This document shows, in pieces, positions 40,750 through 50,367 of a stretch of DNA of 63,918 nt. Within the stretch, counting starts at the first letter, position 1. Each line of letters starts with the position of its first letter. The position numbers and the translations under genes were made by a program. Under the pieces are notes generated by a model. That model saw only the letters and a program-made list of their open reading frames with translations. It did not search any database and was not told the origin of the DNA. The stretch comes from Cryobacterium sp. PH31-AA6 (GTDB taxonomy: Bacteria; Actinomycetota; Actinomycetes; Actinomycetales; Microbacteriaceae), in the NCBI RefSeq assembly GCF_030063195.1, contig NZ_JASISS010000003.1:211757-275674 (forward strand). Reading direction: 5' to 3'.

Positions 40750-41867
40750 TTGTGGACCAGTCCGAGCACGCTGGCGATCTGCGCGGTGTCGACCGGCACG
40801 ATGGTCGGCTTCACGTCGGAGCCGTCCGCGGTGCGGAGGGCCCACTGCGGGTCCTTCAGGCCGTGACCGGTCACCGTGAGAACGACGGTGGAGCCGGCGG
40901 GGATGAGCCCGGCCTCGGCGCGCTCGAGCAGGCCCGCGACGCTGATCGCGGAGGCCGGCTCGACGAAGATGCCGACCTCGGCGGAGAGGATGCGGTACGC
41001 CTCGAGGATCTTCTCGTCGGTGATGGCGCCGAAGTAGCCGTTCGTGAGCTTCTGCGCCGCGAGGGCGAGGTCCCAGGAGGCCGGGTTGCCGATGCGGATC
41101 GCGCTGGCGATGGTCTCGGGGTGGTCGACGCGGTGGCCGAGCACGATCGGGGCGCTGCCGGCGGCCTGGAAACCGAACATCCTGGGCATCTTCGAGGTCG
41201 CGCCGCGTTCGAGTTCTTCCGAGTAGCCGCGGGTGTACGCGGTGTAGTTGCCGGCGTTCCCGACGGGGACGATGTGGATGTCCGGGGCGTCTTCGAGAAC
41301 CTCGACAACCTCGAATGCGGCCGTCTTCTGGCCCTCGATGCGGTCGGGGTTGACCGAGTTCACCAGATGGACCGGGTAGTTGGCGGACAGGTCGCGGGCG
41401 ATGTCGAGGCAGTCGTCGAAGTTGCCCTGCACCTGCAGCAGCTGGGCGTTGTGCGCGATGGCCTGGCTGAGCTTGCCCATGGCGATCTTGCCCTCCGGCA
41501 CGAGCACGACGGCCTGAATCCCGGCGTGGGTCGCGTACGCTGCGGCCGATGCGGAGGTGTTGCCGGTGGAGGCGCAGATGACGGCCTTGGCGCCGTCTTC
41601 CACGGCCTTCGAGATGGCCATGGTCATACCGCGGTCCTTGAAGGAGCCGGTGGGGTTCATGCCCTCGTACTTGACCCAGACCTGCGCACCCGTGCGGGCG
41701 GACAGGGCGGGGGCGGGAATGAGCGGGGTGCCGCCTTCGCCGAGCGTGATGATGGGGGTGGCATCGGTGATGTTCAGGCGGTCCGCGTATTCACGCAGTA
41801 CTCCACGCCATTGCCGGGACGCTGTCTTCACGGCCGACTGCGGCAGGGACTCTCGTTCGCTGGACAT
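40746..41867 (-). CDS. thrC: Threonine synthase
   Basis: 373-aa PLP enzyme converting O-phosphohomoserine to threonine. The PLP Lys is in NPTGSFKDRGMTMA, and the phosphate loop is PVGNAGNYTAY. Length matches the short class of bacterial threonine synthases. One-nt overlap with the hom stop (TGATG) and 4-nt overlap with thrB. Confidence 0.96.
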   Translation of the reverse strand: MSSERESLPQSAVKTASRQWRGVLREYADRLNITDATPIITLGEGGTPLIPAPALSARTGAQVWVKYEGMNPTGSFKDRGMTMAISKAVEDGAKAVICASTGNTSASAAAYATHAGIQAVVLVPEGKIAMGKLSQAIAHNAQLLQVQGNFDDCLDIARDLSANYPVHLVNSVNPDRIEGQKTAAFEVVEVLEDAPDIHIVPVGNAGNYTAYTRGYSEELERGATSKMPRMFGFQAAGSAPIVLGHRVDHPETIASAIRIGNPASWDLALAAQKLTNGYFGAITDEKILEAYRILSAEVGIFVEPASAISVAGLLERAEAGLIPAGSTVVLTVTGHGLKDPQWALRTADGSDVKPTIVPVDTAQIASVLGLVHK

Positions 41868-43204
41868 CAGACTCCTTCAACTCTCAAAACGGATGCGACA
41901 TTGGTGACAAATTTGTTCTCGGCGAGGTCTCTCACGGTGGCGGCGAGCGCCGCTTCCGTTGCCTCGTGCGTTCCGATGACAAGGGTAGCCGTGGACGACA
42001 CGGCCGCGTGACTTGCCGTGCCCGGCTGCGCCGGCGTCATCGACTGCTCGACCAGGGCGAGCGAGACGCCGTGGTCACTGAACACTCCGGCGAGCGTGGC
42101 GAGCACGCCCGGCTCGTCGGTGACCTCGAGCGTGACGGCATACCGGGTGGTGATGCTGTTGATCGAGAACACCGGCAGTTCGGCGTGGCTGGACGCCGCG
42201 ACACCGGGGCCGCCGGCGATGTGGCGCCGAGCCAGCGACACGAGGTCGCCGAGCACGGCAGACGCCGTCTCCACTCCCCCGGCACCGGCGCCGTAGAACA
42301 TGAGGCTCCCAGCCGCCTCGGCCTCGACGAAGACCGCGTTGTTGGCACCGTGCACCGAGGCGAGCGGGTGGCTGCGATGCACCATGGCCGGGTAGACCCG
42401 GGCGGAGACGCCTTCCGTGCCGGTCTCGGCATCGACCAGCCGCTCGCAGATCGCGAGCAGTTTCACGACGTAGCCGGCCTTCCGGGCCGATTCGATCTGC
42501 GCCGGGGTCACGGAGGTGATTCCCTCGCGGTGCACGGATTCGAGCGGAACGTTCGTGTGGAAAGCGAGGCTCGCCAGGATGGCTGCCTTCTGCGCGGCGT
42601 CGTAGCCACCGATGTCGGCCGTCGGGTCGGCCTCGGCGTAACCGAGGTCGGTGGCGAGCCGGAGGGCTTCCTCCAGGGTGTCCCCGTCGGTGTCCATCCG
42701 GTCGAGGATGAAGTTGGTGGTGCCGTTCACGATGCCGAGGATGCGGTTGACCCGGTCGCCGCCGAGGCTGTCGCGCAGCGGGCGCACGATCGGGATGGCG
42801 CCGGCGACGGCGGCCTCGTAGTTCAGTTGGGCGCCGACCTGGTCGGCGGCCGCGAACAGTTCGGGGCCGTGGGTGGCGAGCAGTGCCTTGTTGGCGGTGA
42901 CGACATCCGCGCCGGAATTGATCGCCATCAGGATGTAGCTGCGGGCCGGCTCAAGGCCGCCCATCAGCTCGATCACGACGTCCGCGCCGAGGATCAGCGA
43001 CTCGGCGTCGGTGGTGAACAGCTCACGCGGCAGGTCGACGGTGCGCTCGGCGTCGAGGTCGCGCACGAGGATGCCGACCAGTTCGAGGCTCGCACCCACC
43101 CGGTTGGCGAGTTCCTCCTTCTGTTCGAGCAGGAGGCGGGCCACCTGGGCGCCGACGGAGCCGCCGCCCAGCAGGGCGACGCGGAGATTGCGGTATTCGA
43201 TCAT
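41867..43204 (-). CDS. hom: Homoserine dehydrogenase
   Basis: 445-aa enzyme reducing aspartate semialdehyde to homoserine. The Rossmann site is LLGGGSVGAQVARLL. The catalytic region contains GTTNFIL and EADPTADIGGYDAAQK. A C-terminal ACT domain (LEVTDEPGVLATLAGVFSDH) suggests feedback control by threonine. It is the branch enzyme for threonine and methionine. ATGA overlap with lysA and 1-nt overlap with thrC. Confidence 0.97.
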   Translation of the reverse strand: MIEYRNLRVALLGGGSVGAQVARLLLEQKEELANRVGASLELVGILVRDLDAERTVDLPRELFTTDAESLILGADVVIELMGGLEPARSYILMAINSGADVVTANKALLATHGPELFAAADQVGAQLNYEAAVAGAIPIVRPLRDSLGGDRVNRILGIVNGTTNFILDRMDTDGDTLEEALRLATDLGYAEADPTADIGGYDAAQKAAILASLAFHTNVPLESVHREGITSVTPAQIESARKAGYVVKLLAICERLVDAETGTEGVSARVYPAMVHRSHPLASVHGANNAVFVEAEAAGSLMFYGAGAGGVETASAVLGDLVSLARRHIAGGPGVAASSHAELPVFSINSITTRYAVTLEVTDEPGVLATLAGVFSDHGVSLALVEQSMTPAQPGTASHAAVSSTATLVIGTHEATEAALAATVRDLAENKFVTNVASVLRVEGV

Positions 43205-44703
43205 CGGATGGGTTCCTTCGGTTGATCGGTGGTCAAGCCTGTCGCGCTGGTCGACCCAGCCCCGGTGGTCGAGCCTGTCGCGACCCCCACGCTGGTCGAC
43301 CCAGCCCCGGTGGTCGAGCTTGTCGAGACCCCCGTGTCCCGCGCCAGCAGGTCGTCGATGCTCTCGCCGCGCACGAGCATCCGTGCTCGTCCATCGCGCA
43401 CGGCGACCACGGCGGGGCGGCCGACGAAGTTGTAGTTACTGGCCAGCGACCAGCAGTAGGCGCCCGTCGCGGCCACGGCGACGAGGTCTCCGGGAGCGAC
43501 GTCGCCGGGCAAATAGTCGGCGTCGACGACGATGTCGCCGCTCTCGCAGTGCTTTCCGGCGAGGCGCACGAGCACGGGCTCGGCCGCGGAGGACCGTGCG
43601 GCCAGCCGCACCGTATAGTCGGCGCCGTAGAGGGCGAAGCGCGCGTTGTCGCTCATCCCGCCGTCGACGCTCACGTAGAGACGGGGGTTGCCCGACACGT
43701 CGACCGCCTTGGTGGTGCCCACCTCGTAGAGCGTGATCCCGGCGGGGCCGGCAATGTACCGCCCCGGCTCGAAGGCGATCACGGGCACGGGGATGCCGCG
43801 CTCGGTGCACTCGGCGGCCACGATCTCGGCCAGGCGGGCCGCGAGCTCGGCCACCGGAGTGGGCCGGTCGGCGGAGGTATAGGCGATTCCGAAACCGCCG
43901 CCGAGGTTGAGTTCGGGCACCGGGCCGTCGGCGAGCAGGGCGGCGTGCACGGCCAGCAGGCGGGACGCGGACTCGGCGAAGCCGTCAGCCCCGAAGATCT
44001 GCGAGCCGATGTGGCAGTGCAGGCCCATGAAGCGCAGGTTGGCCTCCGCGCGAATGCGGGCGACGAGTCCGGGAGCATCCTCGAGCACAACGCCGAACTT
44101 CTGGTCTTCGTGGGAGGTGGCGAGGAACTCGTGGGTGTGCGCGTGCACGCCGCTGTTGACGCGGAGGCGCACACCCTGCACGACGCCGTGCCGACCGGCG
44201 GCCTCGGCAACTCGGGCGATCTCGAGCGGCGAATCGATCACGATCGTGCCGACGCCGAGCCGGCAGGCGTCGTCGATCTCCGCAAGCGACTTGTTGTTGC
44301 CGTGGAAACCGAGCCGGTGCGCCGGGGTTCCGGCCGCGAGCGCCACGGCGAGTTCACCGCCGGTGCAGATGTCGATGTTCAGTCCCTCGGCGACCATCCA
44401 CCGGGCGAACTCGGTGCTGAGGAACGCCTTGCCCGCGTAGTAGATGCGCACGCTGGTGCCGATGCGGGCGAACTCGGTCTCGAAGGCGGCGCGGAGCTCG
44501 GCGGCGCGGGTGCGGGCATCCGTCTCGTCGACAACGTAGAGCGGGGTGCCGAACCGGGCGGCCAGCGCACTGGCGCTGCACCCGCCGAGGAAGAGTTCGC
44601 CGGTGTCGGCGCGGGCGGCCGAAGCGGGCCACAGACCGTCGGCGAGCGCATTGGCGTCGTCGGGCAGCACGAGCCAGTCGGGGGCGAGCGGGTTGGTGGC
44701 CAC
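43201..44703 (-). CDS. lysA: Diaminopimelate decarboxylase with repeat-derived tail
   Basis: 500-aa PLP enzyme making lysine from meso-diaminopimelate. The PLP Lys is in YYAGKAFLS. HCHIGSQI, GGGFGI and EPGRYI are intact, and the substrate CESGD block is present. The family fold ends near residue 465 (MLVRGESIDDLL). The last 35-40 residues are a Ser/Thr/Gly tail coded by the 45-bp repeats. GTG 44703 is chosen (GAGG about 9 nt upstream); a GTG at 44742 is possible. First of the threonine/lysine operon, downstream of argS and the lmeA-like gene. Confidence 0.95.
   Translation of the reverse strand: MATNPLAPDWLVLPDDANALADGLWPASAARADTGELFLGGCSASALAARFGTPLYVVDETDARTRAAELRAAFETEFARIGTSVRIYYAGKAFLSTEFARWMVAEGLNIDICTGGELAVALAAGTPAHRLGFHGNNKSLAEIDDACRLGVGTIVIDSPLEIARVAEAAGRHGVVQGVRLRVNSGVHAHTHEFLATSHEDQKFGVVLEDAPGLVARIRAEANLRFMGLHCHIGSQIFGADGFAESASRLLAVHAALLADGPVPELNLGGGFGIAYTSADRPTPVAELAARLAEIVAAECTERGIPVPVIAFEPGRYIAGPAGITLYEVGTTKAVDVSGNPRLYVSVDGGMSDNARFALYGADYTVRLAARSSAAEPVLVRLAGKHCESGDIVVDADYLPGDVAPGDLVAVAATGAYCWSLASNYNFVGRPAVVAVRDGRARMLVRGESIDDLLARDTGVSTSSTTGAGSTSVGVATGSTTGAGSTSATGLTTDQPKEPIR
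43229..43335. repeat. 45-bp tandem repeat carrying a TCGAGC(T/C)TGTCG core, inside the lysA 3' end
   Basis: Two copies of a 45-bp unit beginning GCTGGTCGACCCAGCCCCGG lie at 43246 and 43291, preceded by a partial copy at 43229. The unit contains GGTGGTCGAGCTTGTCGAGA-like sequence, which I recall as a common dispersed intergenic repeat in Microbacteriaceae genomes (from memory, not checked). Forty-five bp is 15 codons, so the lysA frame stays open through it. Confidence 0.85.
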
Positions 44704-44929
44704 GGGTGAAAACCTCACGGGAAAGTCGAGTGGGTGTCTCACTGAGTGGCGAGCGAACCCGGGTTGGTCCCTGAAGCCAGTGAAGGGATGCCGCCGCTTC
44801 GAACGCGGGGACCTGCGGCAATTCTAGCGACCGGGTGCAGGATGCGCCGAATCGGTGTTACGTCGCACTGCGGCGCCTGTCGGCCGCCGCGACGCGGTCC
44901 CGGCGTGCGGGGCTGCGCGCGCCGCGGGC

Positions 44930-45712
44930 TCACCCGTCGGCGCAGGTGCCGACCGTGGTGAGCGACTTGCGGTTGAGGAGCAGGCTGCTCGACTCGAGGG
45001 TGATCCGCGCCCGTTCCGGGGTGACGTTCACCCCGGCCAGGGTCACGCCATCCGGCAGGTACTGGGCCACGCACACCCGGATCGGCTGCTGACCGACGAT
45101 CAACGAGAGGAGCTGTCCGGCATCGAGGCTGCCGCCGCCCCCGGTGAGCTTGGCGCTCGACGGAGTGAACAGCAACGAGTCGGCGACCGCGGTCGGGGTG
45201 GCGGTGGCCTCGTAACCGATCGGGAATCCGAGCACGGAGAGGCTGCCGGTGTAGCGCACGTCGCCGTCGCCGAGTACGAGCTTGGCATCGGGGGCATCCG
45301 CGGCCTGTGAGCGGCTCAGCAGGGCGTTCAGCGCCGCCTGGTCCAGATCGACAATGCCGCGCACGTCGCCGACGGGCTTGTCCTGGTCGACCGGAACCTG
45401 CGTGGCCACGACCCGCACGGATGCCGGGACGCCGTCAACGACGAGCGCCGGAGCGGTCAGCGCGACCCGGTCAAAACTGCCGGACAGGTACTGCGCGATC
45501 ACCGAGATGCCGCTGATCGAGACGCTGACGTCACCGGTCACGGTGTCGGGGAGGTTGTCGGAGATTTCCTGCTTGATGAGCCCCTCCGCATAACTGCGGG
45601 CTCCGGAGTCGACAATGAAGAACACGGCCACGAGCCCAACCACGGTGAGACTGGCTCCGACGATCAGGCCCATCCCCCGGCGCCGGCGAGTCCTTGCTGC
45701 GCGGTCGGCCAT
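44930..45712 (-). CDS. LmeA-like phospholipid-binding protein (DUF2993)
   Basis: 260-aa protein with one N-terminal transmembrane helix (GLIVGASLTVVGLVAVFFIV, about 15-34) and an outside domain. The body has the DUF2993 pattern (YAEGLIKQEISDNLP, then LSGSFDRVAL). In mycobacteria LmeA binds phosphatidylinositol and affects lipomannan maturation; a similar envelope role is inferred. The ATG shares one base with the argS stop, so it is co-translated with argS. Confidence 0.8.
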   Translation of the reverse strand: MADRAARTRRRRGMGLIVGASLTVVGLVAVFFIVDSGARSYAEGLIKQEISDNLPDTVTGDVSVSISGISVIAQYLSGSFDRVALTAPALVVDGVPASVRVVATQVPVDQDKPVGDVRGIVDLDQAALNALLSRSQAADAPDAKLVLGDGDVRYTGSLSVLGFPIGYEATATPTAVADSLLFTPSSAKLTGGGGSLDAGQLLSLIVGQQPIRVCVAQYLPDGVTLAGVNVTPERARITLESSSLLLNRKSLTTVGTCADG

Positions 45713-47385
45713 CACATGCGTTCCGGAGCGGAGACTCCGAGCAGGCCGAGGCCGTTGCGGAGCACCTGGCCGGTGGCGTCGTTCAGCCACAACCGGGTGC
45801 GGTGCAGATCTGACACGGGCTCATCGCCGAGCGGGATGACCCGGCAGTTGTCGTACCAGCGGTGGTAGTAGCCGGCGACCTCTTCGATGTAGCGGGCGAT
45901 CCGGTGAGGTTCGCGCAGCTCGGCCGCCTGGGCGACCACGCGCGGGTATTCCTGGAGCACGCCGAGCAGAGCCGATTCGCTGTCGTGGGTGAGCAGCTCC
46001 GGCGCGAACGCCGAGCGGTCGACCCCGGCGGCCACCGCGTTGCGCGCGACCGACTGGGTGCGGGCGTGGGCGTACTGCACGTAGAAGACGGGGTTCTCGT
46101 TGGTGCGCTTACCGAGGAGGTCGAGGTCGATGTCCAGCTGTGAGTCGCTGCTGGAGCGCACGAGTGAGTAACGGCCGGCATCCACGCCGACGGCGTCGAC
46201 GAGGTCGTCGAGGGTCACGATGGTGCCGGCGCGCTTGCTCATCCGAACCGGTTCGCCGCCCTTGAGCAGGTTGACCATCTGCCCGATCAGGATCTGCAGG
46301 TTGACGCCCGGCACGTCGCCGAATGCCTCGACCATGGCCATCATCCGACCGACGTAGCCGTGGTGGTCGGCACCGAGCATGATCAGGTTCTGGTCGAATC
46401 CGCGTTCGCGCTTGTCCAGGTAGTAGCCGAGGTCGCCGGAGATGTAGGCCGGTTCCCCGTTGGAGCGGATGATGACGCGGTCGCGGTCGTCGCCGAATGT
46501 GGTCGTGCGCAGCCAGATGGCCCCGTCCGACTCGAAGATGTGGCCCTGCTCGCGGAGGCGCTCAATGGCCCGGTTGACAGCGCCGGACTCGTGCAGGGAG
46601 TCCTCGTGGAAGTAGACGTCGAAGTCAACGCCGAAGCCGTGCAGCTTCTCCTTGATCTCGGTGAACATGAGGTCGACGCCGATGCTGCGGAAGACCTCCT
46701 GCTGCTCATCCCTGGCCAGCGAACCGATCTCGCCGTCGAACTTCGCGACAACCTGGTCGGCGATGTCGCCGATGTAGGCGCCGCCGTAGCCGTCTTCCGG
46801 GGTGGACTCCCCGAGATAGGCGGCCAGCACGCTGCGGGCGAACCGGTCGATCTGCGAGCCGTGGTCGTTGAAGTAATACTCGCGCGTGACATCCGCACCC
46901 TCGGCCTTGAGCACGCGGGCCAGGCTGTCGCCGACGGCGGCCCAGCGCACCCCACCCATGTGAATGGGGCCGGTGGGGTTTGCGGAGACGAACTCGAGGT
47001 TGATCCTGATGCCGTCGTAAATGTGGCCGGTGCCGTAGAGGGGGCCGGCCTCGACGATCGTCCTGGCCAGCGCGCCAGCGGCTGCGGCCTCCAGACGAAT
47101 GTTGATGAAGCCGGGACCGGCGACCTCGACGGAGGCGACGTCGGGAAGAGCCTCGAGTCCCTCGGCGAGCTGCGCGGCGATGTCGCGCGGTGTGGAGCCC
47201 AGCGGCTTGGCGATCTTCATCGCGATGCTGGAGGACCAGTCGCCGTGGTCGCGGTTGCGGGGGCGCTCGAGCGTGACGTCTGAAGGGGTCAGATCGAGCA
47301 CGGTTTCGCTCCCTGACTGGCGTCGGCGGTCGCCCAACTGCTGGATCAGGGCGAACAGGGATTCGGAAAGCTCGGCGGGGGTCAC
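45712..47385 (-). CDS. argS: Arginyl-tRNA synthetase
   Basis: 557-aa class I synthetase. The HIGH-type motif is in [16 protein letters not shown] (HMGG), the KMSKS-type motif is in [10 protein letters not shown], and the C-terminal DALR anticodon domain ends the protein ([14 protein letters not shown]). The GTG at 47385 (TAAGCT 8 nt upstream) gives the family N-terminus; a longer frame to 47436 is unlikely. Divergent from the lipoprotein gene at 47440 across 54 bp. A tRNA-Arg gene lies nearby at 48177. Confidence 0.96.
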   Translation of the reverse strand: MTPAELSESLFALIQQLGDRRRQSGSETVLDLTPSDVTLERPRNRDHGDWSSSIAMKIAKPLGSTPRDIAAQLAEGLEALPDVASVEVAGPGFINIRLEAAAAGALARTIVEAGPLYGTGHIYDGIRINLEFVSANPTGPIHMGGVRWAAVGDSLARVLKAEGADVTREYYFNDHGSQIDRFARSVLAAYLGESTPEDGYGGAYIGDIADQVVAKFDGEIGSLARDEQQEVFRSIGVDLMFTEIKEKLHGFGVDFDVYFHEDSLHESGAVNRAIERLREQGHIFESDGAIWLRTTTFGDDRDRVIIRSNGEPAYISGDLGYYLDKRERGFDQNLIMLGADHHGYVGRMMAMVEAFGDVPGVNLQILIGQMVNLLKGGEPVRMSKRAGTIVTLDDLVDAVGVDAGRYSLVRSSSDSQLDIDLDLLGKRTNENPVFYVQYAHARTQSVARNAVAAGVDRSAFAPELLTHDSESALLGVLQEYPRVVAQAAELREPHRIARYIEEVAGYYHRWYDNCRVIPLGDEPVSDLHRTRLWLNDATGQVLRNGLGLLGVSAPERM

Positions 47386-47427
47386 AGAAACCAAGCTTAC
47401 CGGCCCGGATATCGACACCTCGCTTGG

Positions 47428-47439
47428 TAGGGTCAACCC
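47428..47439 (+). promoter_or_regulatory. -10 box before the lipoprotein gene
   Basis: TAGGGT (47428-47433), 6 nt, then GTG at 47440. No Shine-Dalgarno is present, which fits a leaderless start. Confidence 0.55.
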
Positions 47440-48069
47440 GTGACTGACTCCAACTCGCCCTCTCTCCTTCGCAGCCGGCGCCTGCGTGCCGGCCTGGTCC
47501 TCGTGACCGGCACCCTTGCCATTGCGGCACTGACCGGATGCTCCCCCGCGGCAACCCCCGCGGCTTCCGGCAGCAGCACGCCCAGCGCGTCGGCGAGTGC
47601 AACGCCCAGCGAGACTCCAACCCCGACGCCCACGCCGACGCCGGCTGGCGCCGCTGTCGCGTTATCCTGTGGCGAATTGCTCACCCTGGACGACGTCTAC
47701 GCGTTCAACCCGAACTACGGCACCGCGCCCGGCTTCACTGCGACCTCGGAGAACGCCAAGACTGCGGTTTCCTACCAGGGCATTGCCTGTGGGCTGCTCA
47801 ACCAGTCCAGTGGTGAAATGGTCGAGATCTCGGTGGCCCTGCCCAATCCGGTGCTGATGATCTCGCTGACCGACCAGGCCATCGCCGACAGTAATCCCGT
47901 GCCCACCTATGGTTCCGCGCCGGTCTCTGGTTTCTTCAAGAACAAGGGTGGCGCCGGGGAGGCACAGGTCTTCACCGACAAGTACTGGGTCACCCTCAGC
48001 TCCCCCGTTTTCGGCGAGCCGGGCGACGCAGAGCGGCTCATGTCGGCCGCACTCTCGCACCTCCAGTAG
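47440..48069 (+). CDS. Lipoprotein of unknown function
   Basis: 209-aa predicted lipoprotein: basic N-terminus, hydrophobic segment and lipobox ALTGCS (about residue 33), then a Ser/Ala/Thr-Pro linker of about 35 residues. A globular domain of about 130 residues contains two cysteines ([16 protein letters not shown] and GIACGLLNQ). This layout is common among actinobacterial cell-surface proteins of unknown role. The GTG start is set by the -10 box. No domain was recognised. Confidence 0.8.
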   Translation: MTDSNSPSLLRSRRLRAGLVLVTGTLAIAALTGCSPAATPAASGSSTPSASASATPSETPTPTPTPTPAGAAVALSCGELLTLDDVYAFNPNYGTAPGFTATSENAKTAVSYQGIACGLLNQSSGEMVEISVALPNPVLMISLTDQAIADSNPVPTYGSAPVSGFFKNKGGAGEAQVFTDKYWVTLSSPVFGEPGDAERLMSAALSHLQ

Positions 48070-48176
48070 CCGCACGGTCGAGCGTTGCCGCCCGAGCGCG
48101 GCTACGCTCGACCGCCCGATCCGGGTCGAAGCGAACCATCGGGCGTCAGGATGCTGATAACCTAGTGTTTTCCCTG

Positions 48177-48248
48177 GCCCCCATAGCTCAGGGGATAGAG
48201 CACTGCCCTCCGGAGGCAGGGGCGGCAGTTCGAATCTGCCTGGGGGCA
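48177..48248 (+). tRNA. tRNA-Arg (anticodon CCG)
   Basis: A full cloverleaf of 72 nt. Acceptor GCCCCCA pairs with TGGGGGC, D stem GCTC/GAGC, anticodon stem CTGCC/GGCAG with loop CTCCGGA, T stem GGCAG/CTGCC with loop TTCGAAT, and discriminator A. CCA is not encoded. It marks the border between the conserved core and the accessory region on its 3' side. Confidence 0.96.
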
Positions 48249-48580
48249 CATTTTGTCGCGTGACACGCGAGTTCGGACTTTTGCCACCTAGTTCGGACCA
48301 ACCGACTGCCAGGCTCGTTGAGAGCCATGCCGCGGTCTTGAGCAGCCGCCACGCAAATGCCGACCTCAGCCTGTCGCAGTTGACGCACCTGTGCGCGACT
48401 TCTCTCCGGACAGGTCAAACGCGACGGGGTCTTCCCGGCGGTCGGCGCAGACCAGCATTCAGCGGGCCGTTCCCGCATGCGGTCCGTCTTACGGGCATAT
48501 CCACGTCTCAGTCCTATCTTGCTCAGGGAGGACCTGGAACTCGAGGGCGGATCAGCTGGCGGGCGGCCCGTGGCAAGCTG
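48249..48580. other. Intergenic region after tRNA-Arg
   Basis: About 330 bp with no convincing gene. A frame is open through it into the next lipoprotein, but it carries no ribosome site and has non-biological composition. No repeat of the tRNA 3' end and no integrase fragment were seen. Confidence 0.5.
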
Positions 48581-49486
48581 ATGGGCATGAGGGCAATTCG
48601 GGTCGCTGCGGTCGTGGTCATTGCTGCGGCGGTCGCCGGGTCACTGAGTGGGTGTGGGGCCGGGGGGTGGTGTTCACCGCTTGAGCCGGCCCCGTCGGTC
48701 ACGGCGACGTTCCAGTCGACGGCTGACTCCATTGTTTCGGTGCCCGGTGTTCGTACGGTATCCCCGCGGTATTACCAGCCGGAGGATAGGCACTGCGTCT
48801 CCCGTGATTACCTCGAGACGGCCCCGTGGGTGGCGACGTACGAGGTCCGGGTAGCGGCCGGGATCACGGACGCGCAGGTGGCCCGGGTCCGGGCCGCGCT
48901 CGGGACATCGACTGCGACGATGAAGTCGGCTCCGGATCTTGGCGTGGCCGAGTGGTGGATCTACCTCGGCGCGCCGCCGTCCACCAGGTTGTCCCCTGCT
49001 CCGACAAATTCTTTGTCGTCCGACAGCGAACGAATCGCTTTGGTGAAGGAGGCGGCGCGGCTTCCGGATGTCACCACGGCACAACTGTTGGACTCGTCGA
49101 TGACCATTCGTGTCGAGAGAGCCGAGTCAGTTGTTGGCGCGGTCACCTGGCTTCGAGGGGAGCCTGCTCTCGGCTTCAAGTGGGTCTACGTCGGCGACAG
49201 CGCGGCGTGGTCGGTGGCCATCGACGTCAGCGATGGTCAGGGAGTGTCCGATCAGACCGTCGCAGCGATAGCGACGTTCGTCCAGGCTCATCCGCGCCTT
49301 GAACTGACTGTGACGTCGTCCTTGGTGGCCGGCGTCGTGCCGACGAAGGCCGAGGCCCGCGCGCTTTTGGCTGAGTTGCAACGGACGGCGGCCGACAGCT
49401 CGAACCAGAAAGTATTGCTGTGGTGGCCGGATGGAAACGGAACCAAGGTGTCCGGCCAGGTTGGATCCGCGCTCGTGACCCACTAA
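48581..49486 (+). CDS. Large lipoprotein of unknown function
   Basis: 301-aa predicted lipoprotein. A hydrophobic segment (VAAVVVIAAAVAGSLSGC) ends in a lipobox Cys. Another Cys follows at GGWCSP and a third at DRHCVSRDY. The body may hold two similar alpha/beta halves: each has a VPGV/LPDV start and a TYEVRV or TIRVERA strand. No domain was recognised. ATG 48581 is used; 48587 is an equal choice. Similar lipoproteins recur in this accessory region. Confidence 0.75.
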   Translation: MGMRAIRVAAVVVIAAAVAGSLSGCGAGGWCSPLEPAPSVTATFQSTADSIVSVPGVRTVSPRYYQPEDRHCVSRDYLETAPWVATYEVRVAAGITDAQVARVRAALGTSTATMKSAPDLGVAEWWIYLGAPPSTRLSPAPTNSLSSDSERIALVKEAARLPDVTTAQLLDSSMTIRVERAESVVGAVTWLRGEPALGFKWVYVGDSAAWSVAIDVSDGQGVSDQTVAAIATFVQAHPRLELTVTSSLVAGVVPTKAEARALLAELQRTAADSSNQKVLLWWPDGNGTKVSGQVGSALVTH

Positions 49487-49773
49487 CTGGTGCGGGGTGT
49501 GGCGCCACAGGTCAAGGACAATTCGTGAGCAGTGTTCGACCATGGATTCCTCGAAACACCCACCGGTCACCTTTGGCACATCGGAGGTATGGCCGCGGCT
49601 TCTTCGAAGTATTCTCGATGGGTGTGTTGGTTGGGAGTGGTCGAGGATTTCGCTTGGCTTGGGCGAGCAGACCGGGATGTGACCCTGCTCTCTTTCCGGT
49701 TTAGTTAAGGACTGGGGCTAGGCGGACATGTAGAGGTAGGGCGAGGTTTTCGTTCTGAGCGGTGGGGGGACGA

Positions 49774-50367
49774 ATGGAAGACGACTTAGATCGAGAGCTG
49801 AATCGGGCGAATCCGTTTCAGCGCGATTCCGTTCCGGCATTGGTGCAGTCCACGCAGCATCTTGTCGCATCGATCGCGGCCTTGGACCGCCCGGCACGGC
49901 GTCGTCGACGACGCCGCAACTTTGCCGTCGGTTTCGGCTTGGGTGTTGTCCTCATCGCGGGGACCGGTGCTTCTGCCATACCGACGATCCTTGAATGGGC
50001 TCCTTGGGAGCCGGACGTCATGATCGAGCGCGAGTTTGCGGTTACTGGTGGGCATGGGAGCGCGAAATGTGTCGAGGTCATGCGCGTGGACTCGGATGCC
50101 AAGACCGCTGATGCGAACGCCGACCGGAACCTTGCTCAGGCGCGGGCGTTTCTGCAGAACAACGATTGGTCCAACATTTCAGTGGACCTCGACGATCTGT
50201 CGGCATTCGACCGCAAGAATCAGGAAAGGCAGGGGCTGTCCGAGGGGACCATGCTGGCGATGATGGTTCACGACGAAGTTGTGGCCGAGTTTCGCCGACA
50301 CGGCCATCTTGGTGTCGGCGTCACCCTCTCGGGCTTCGGCCGCTGCGACGATGGCACAGCTCAGTGA
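49774..50367 (+). CDS. Single-pass membrane protein, candidate anti-sigma factor
   Basis: 197-aa protein: acidic N-terminus (MEDDLDRELNRANPF), a run of Arg (RRRRRRR at about 44-50), a transmembrane helix (VGFGLGVVLIAGTGASAI) and an outside domain with Cys at KCVEV and RCDDG. The Shine-Dalgarno GGGGGGA lies 4-5 nt before ATG 49774. Its stop overlaps the start of the ECF sigma gene (GTGA), so it may be the regulator that holds that sigma factor, although it has no recognisable anti-sigma zinc motif and precedes the sigma gene rather than following it. Confidence 0.7.
   Translation: MEDDLDRELNRANPFQRDSVPALVQSTQHLVASIAALDRPARRRRRRRNFAVGFGLGVVLIAGTGASAIPTILEWAPWEPDVMIEREFAVTGGHGSAKCVEVMRVDSDAKTADANADRNLAQARAFLQNNDWSNISVDLDDLSAFDRKNQERQGLSEGTMLAMMVHDEVVAEFRRHGHLGVGVTLSGFGRCDDGTAQ

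Noticed and set aside
44704..44929. Lysine riboswitch or other leader before lysA
   Set aside because: The 226-bp gap is GC-rich with several possible stems, but no riboswitch consensus was recognised.
48177..48248. Attachment-site duplication of the tRNA-Arg 3' end within the window
   Set aside because: I looked for repeats of the T-arm and acceptor sequence downstream and saw none; no integrase is present. The island idea is kept only as a hypothesis.
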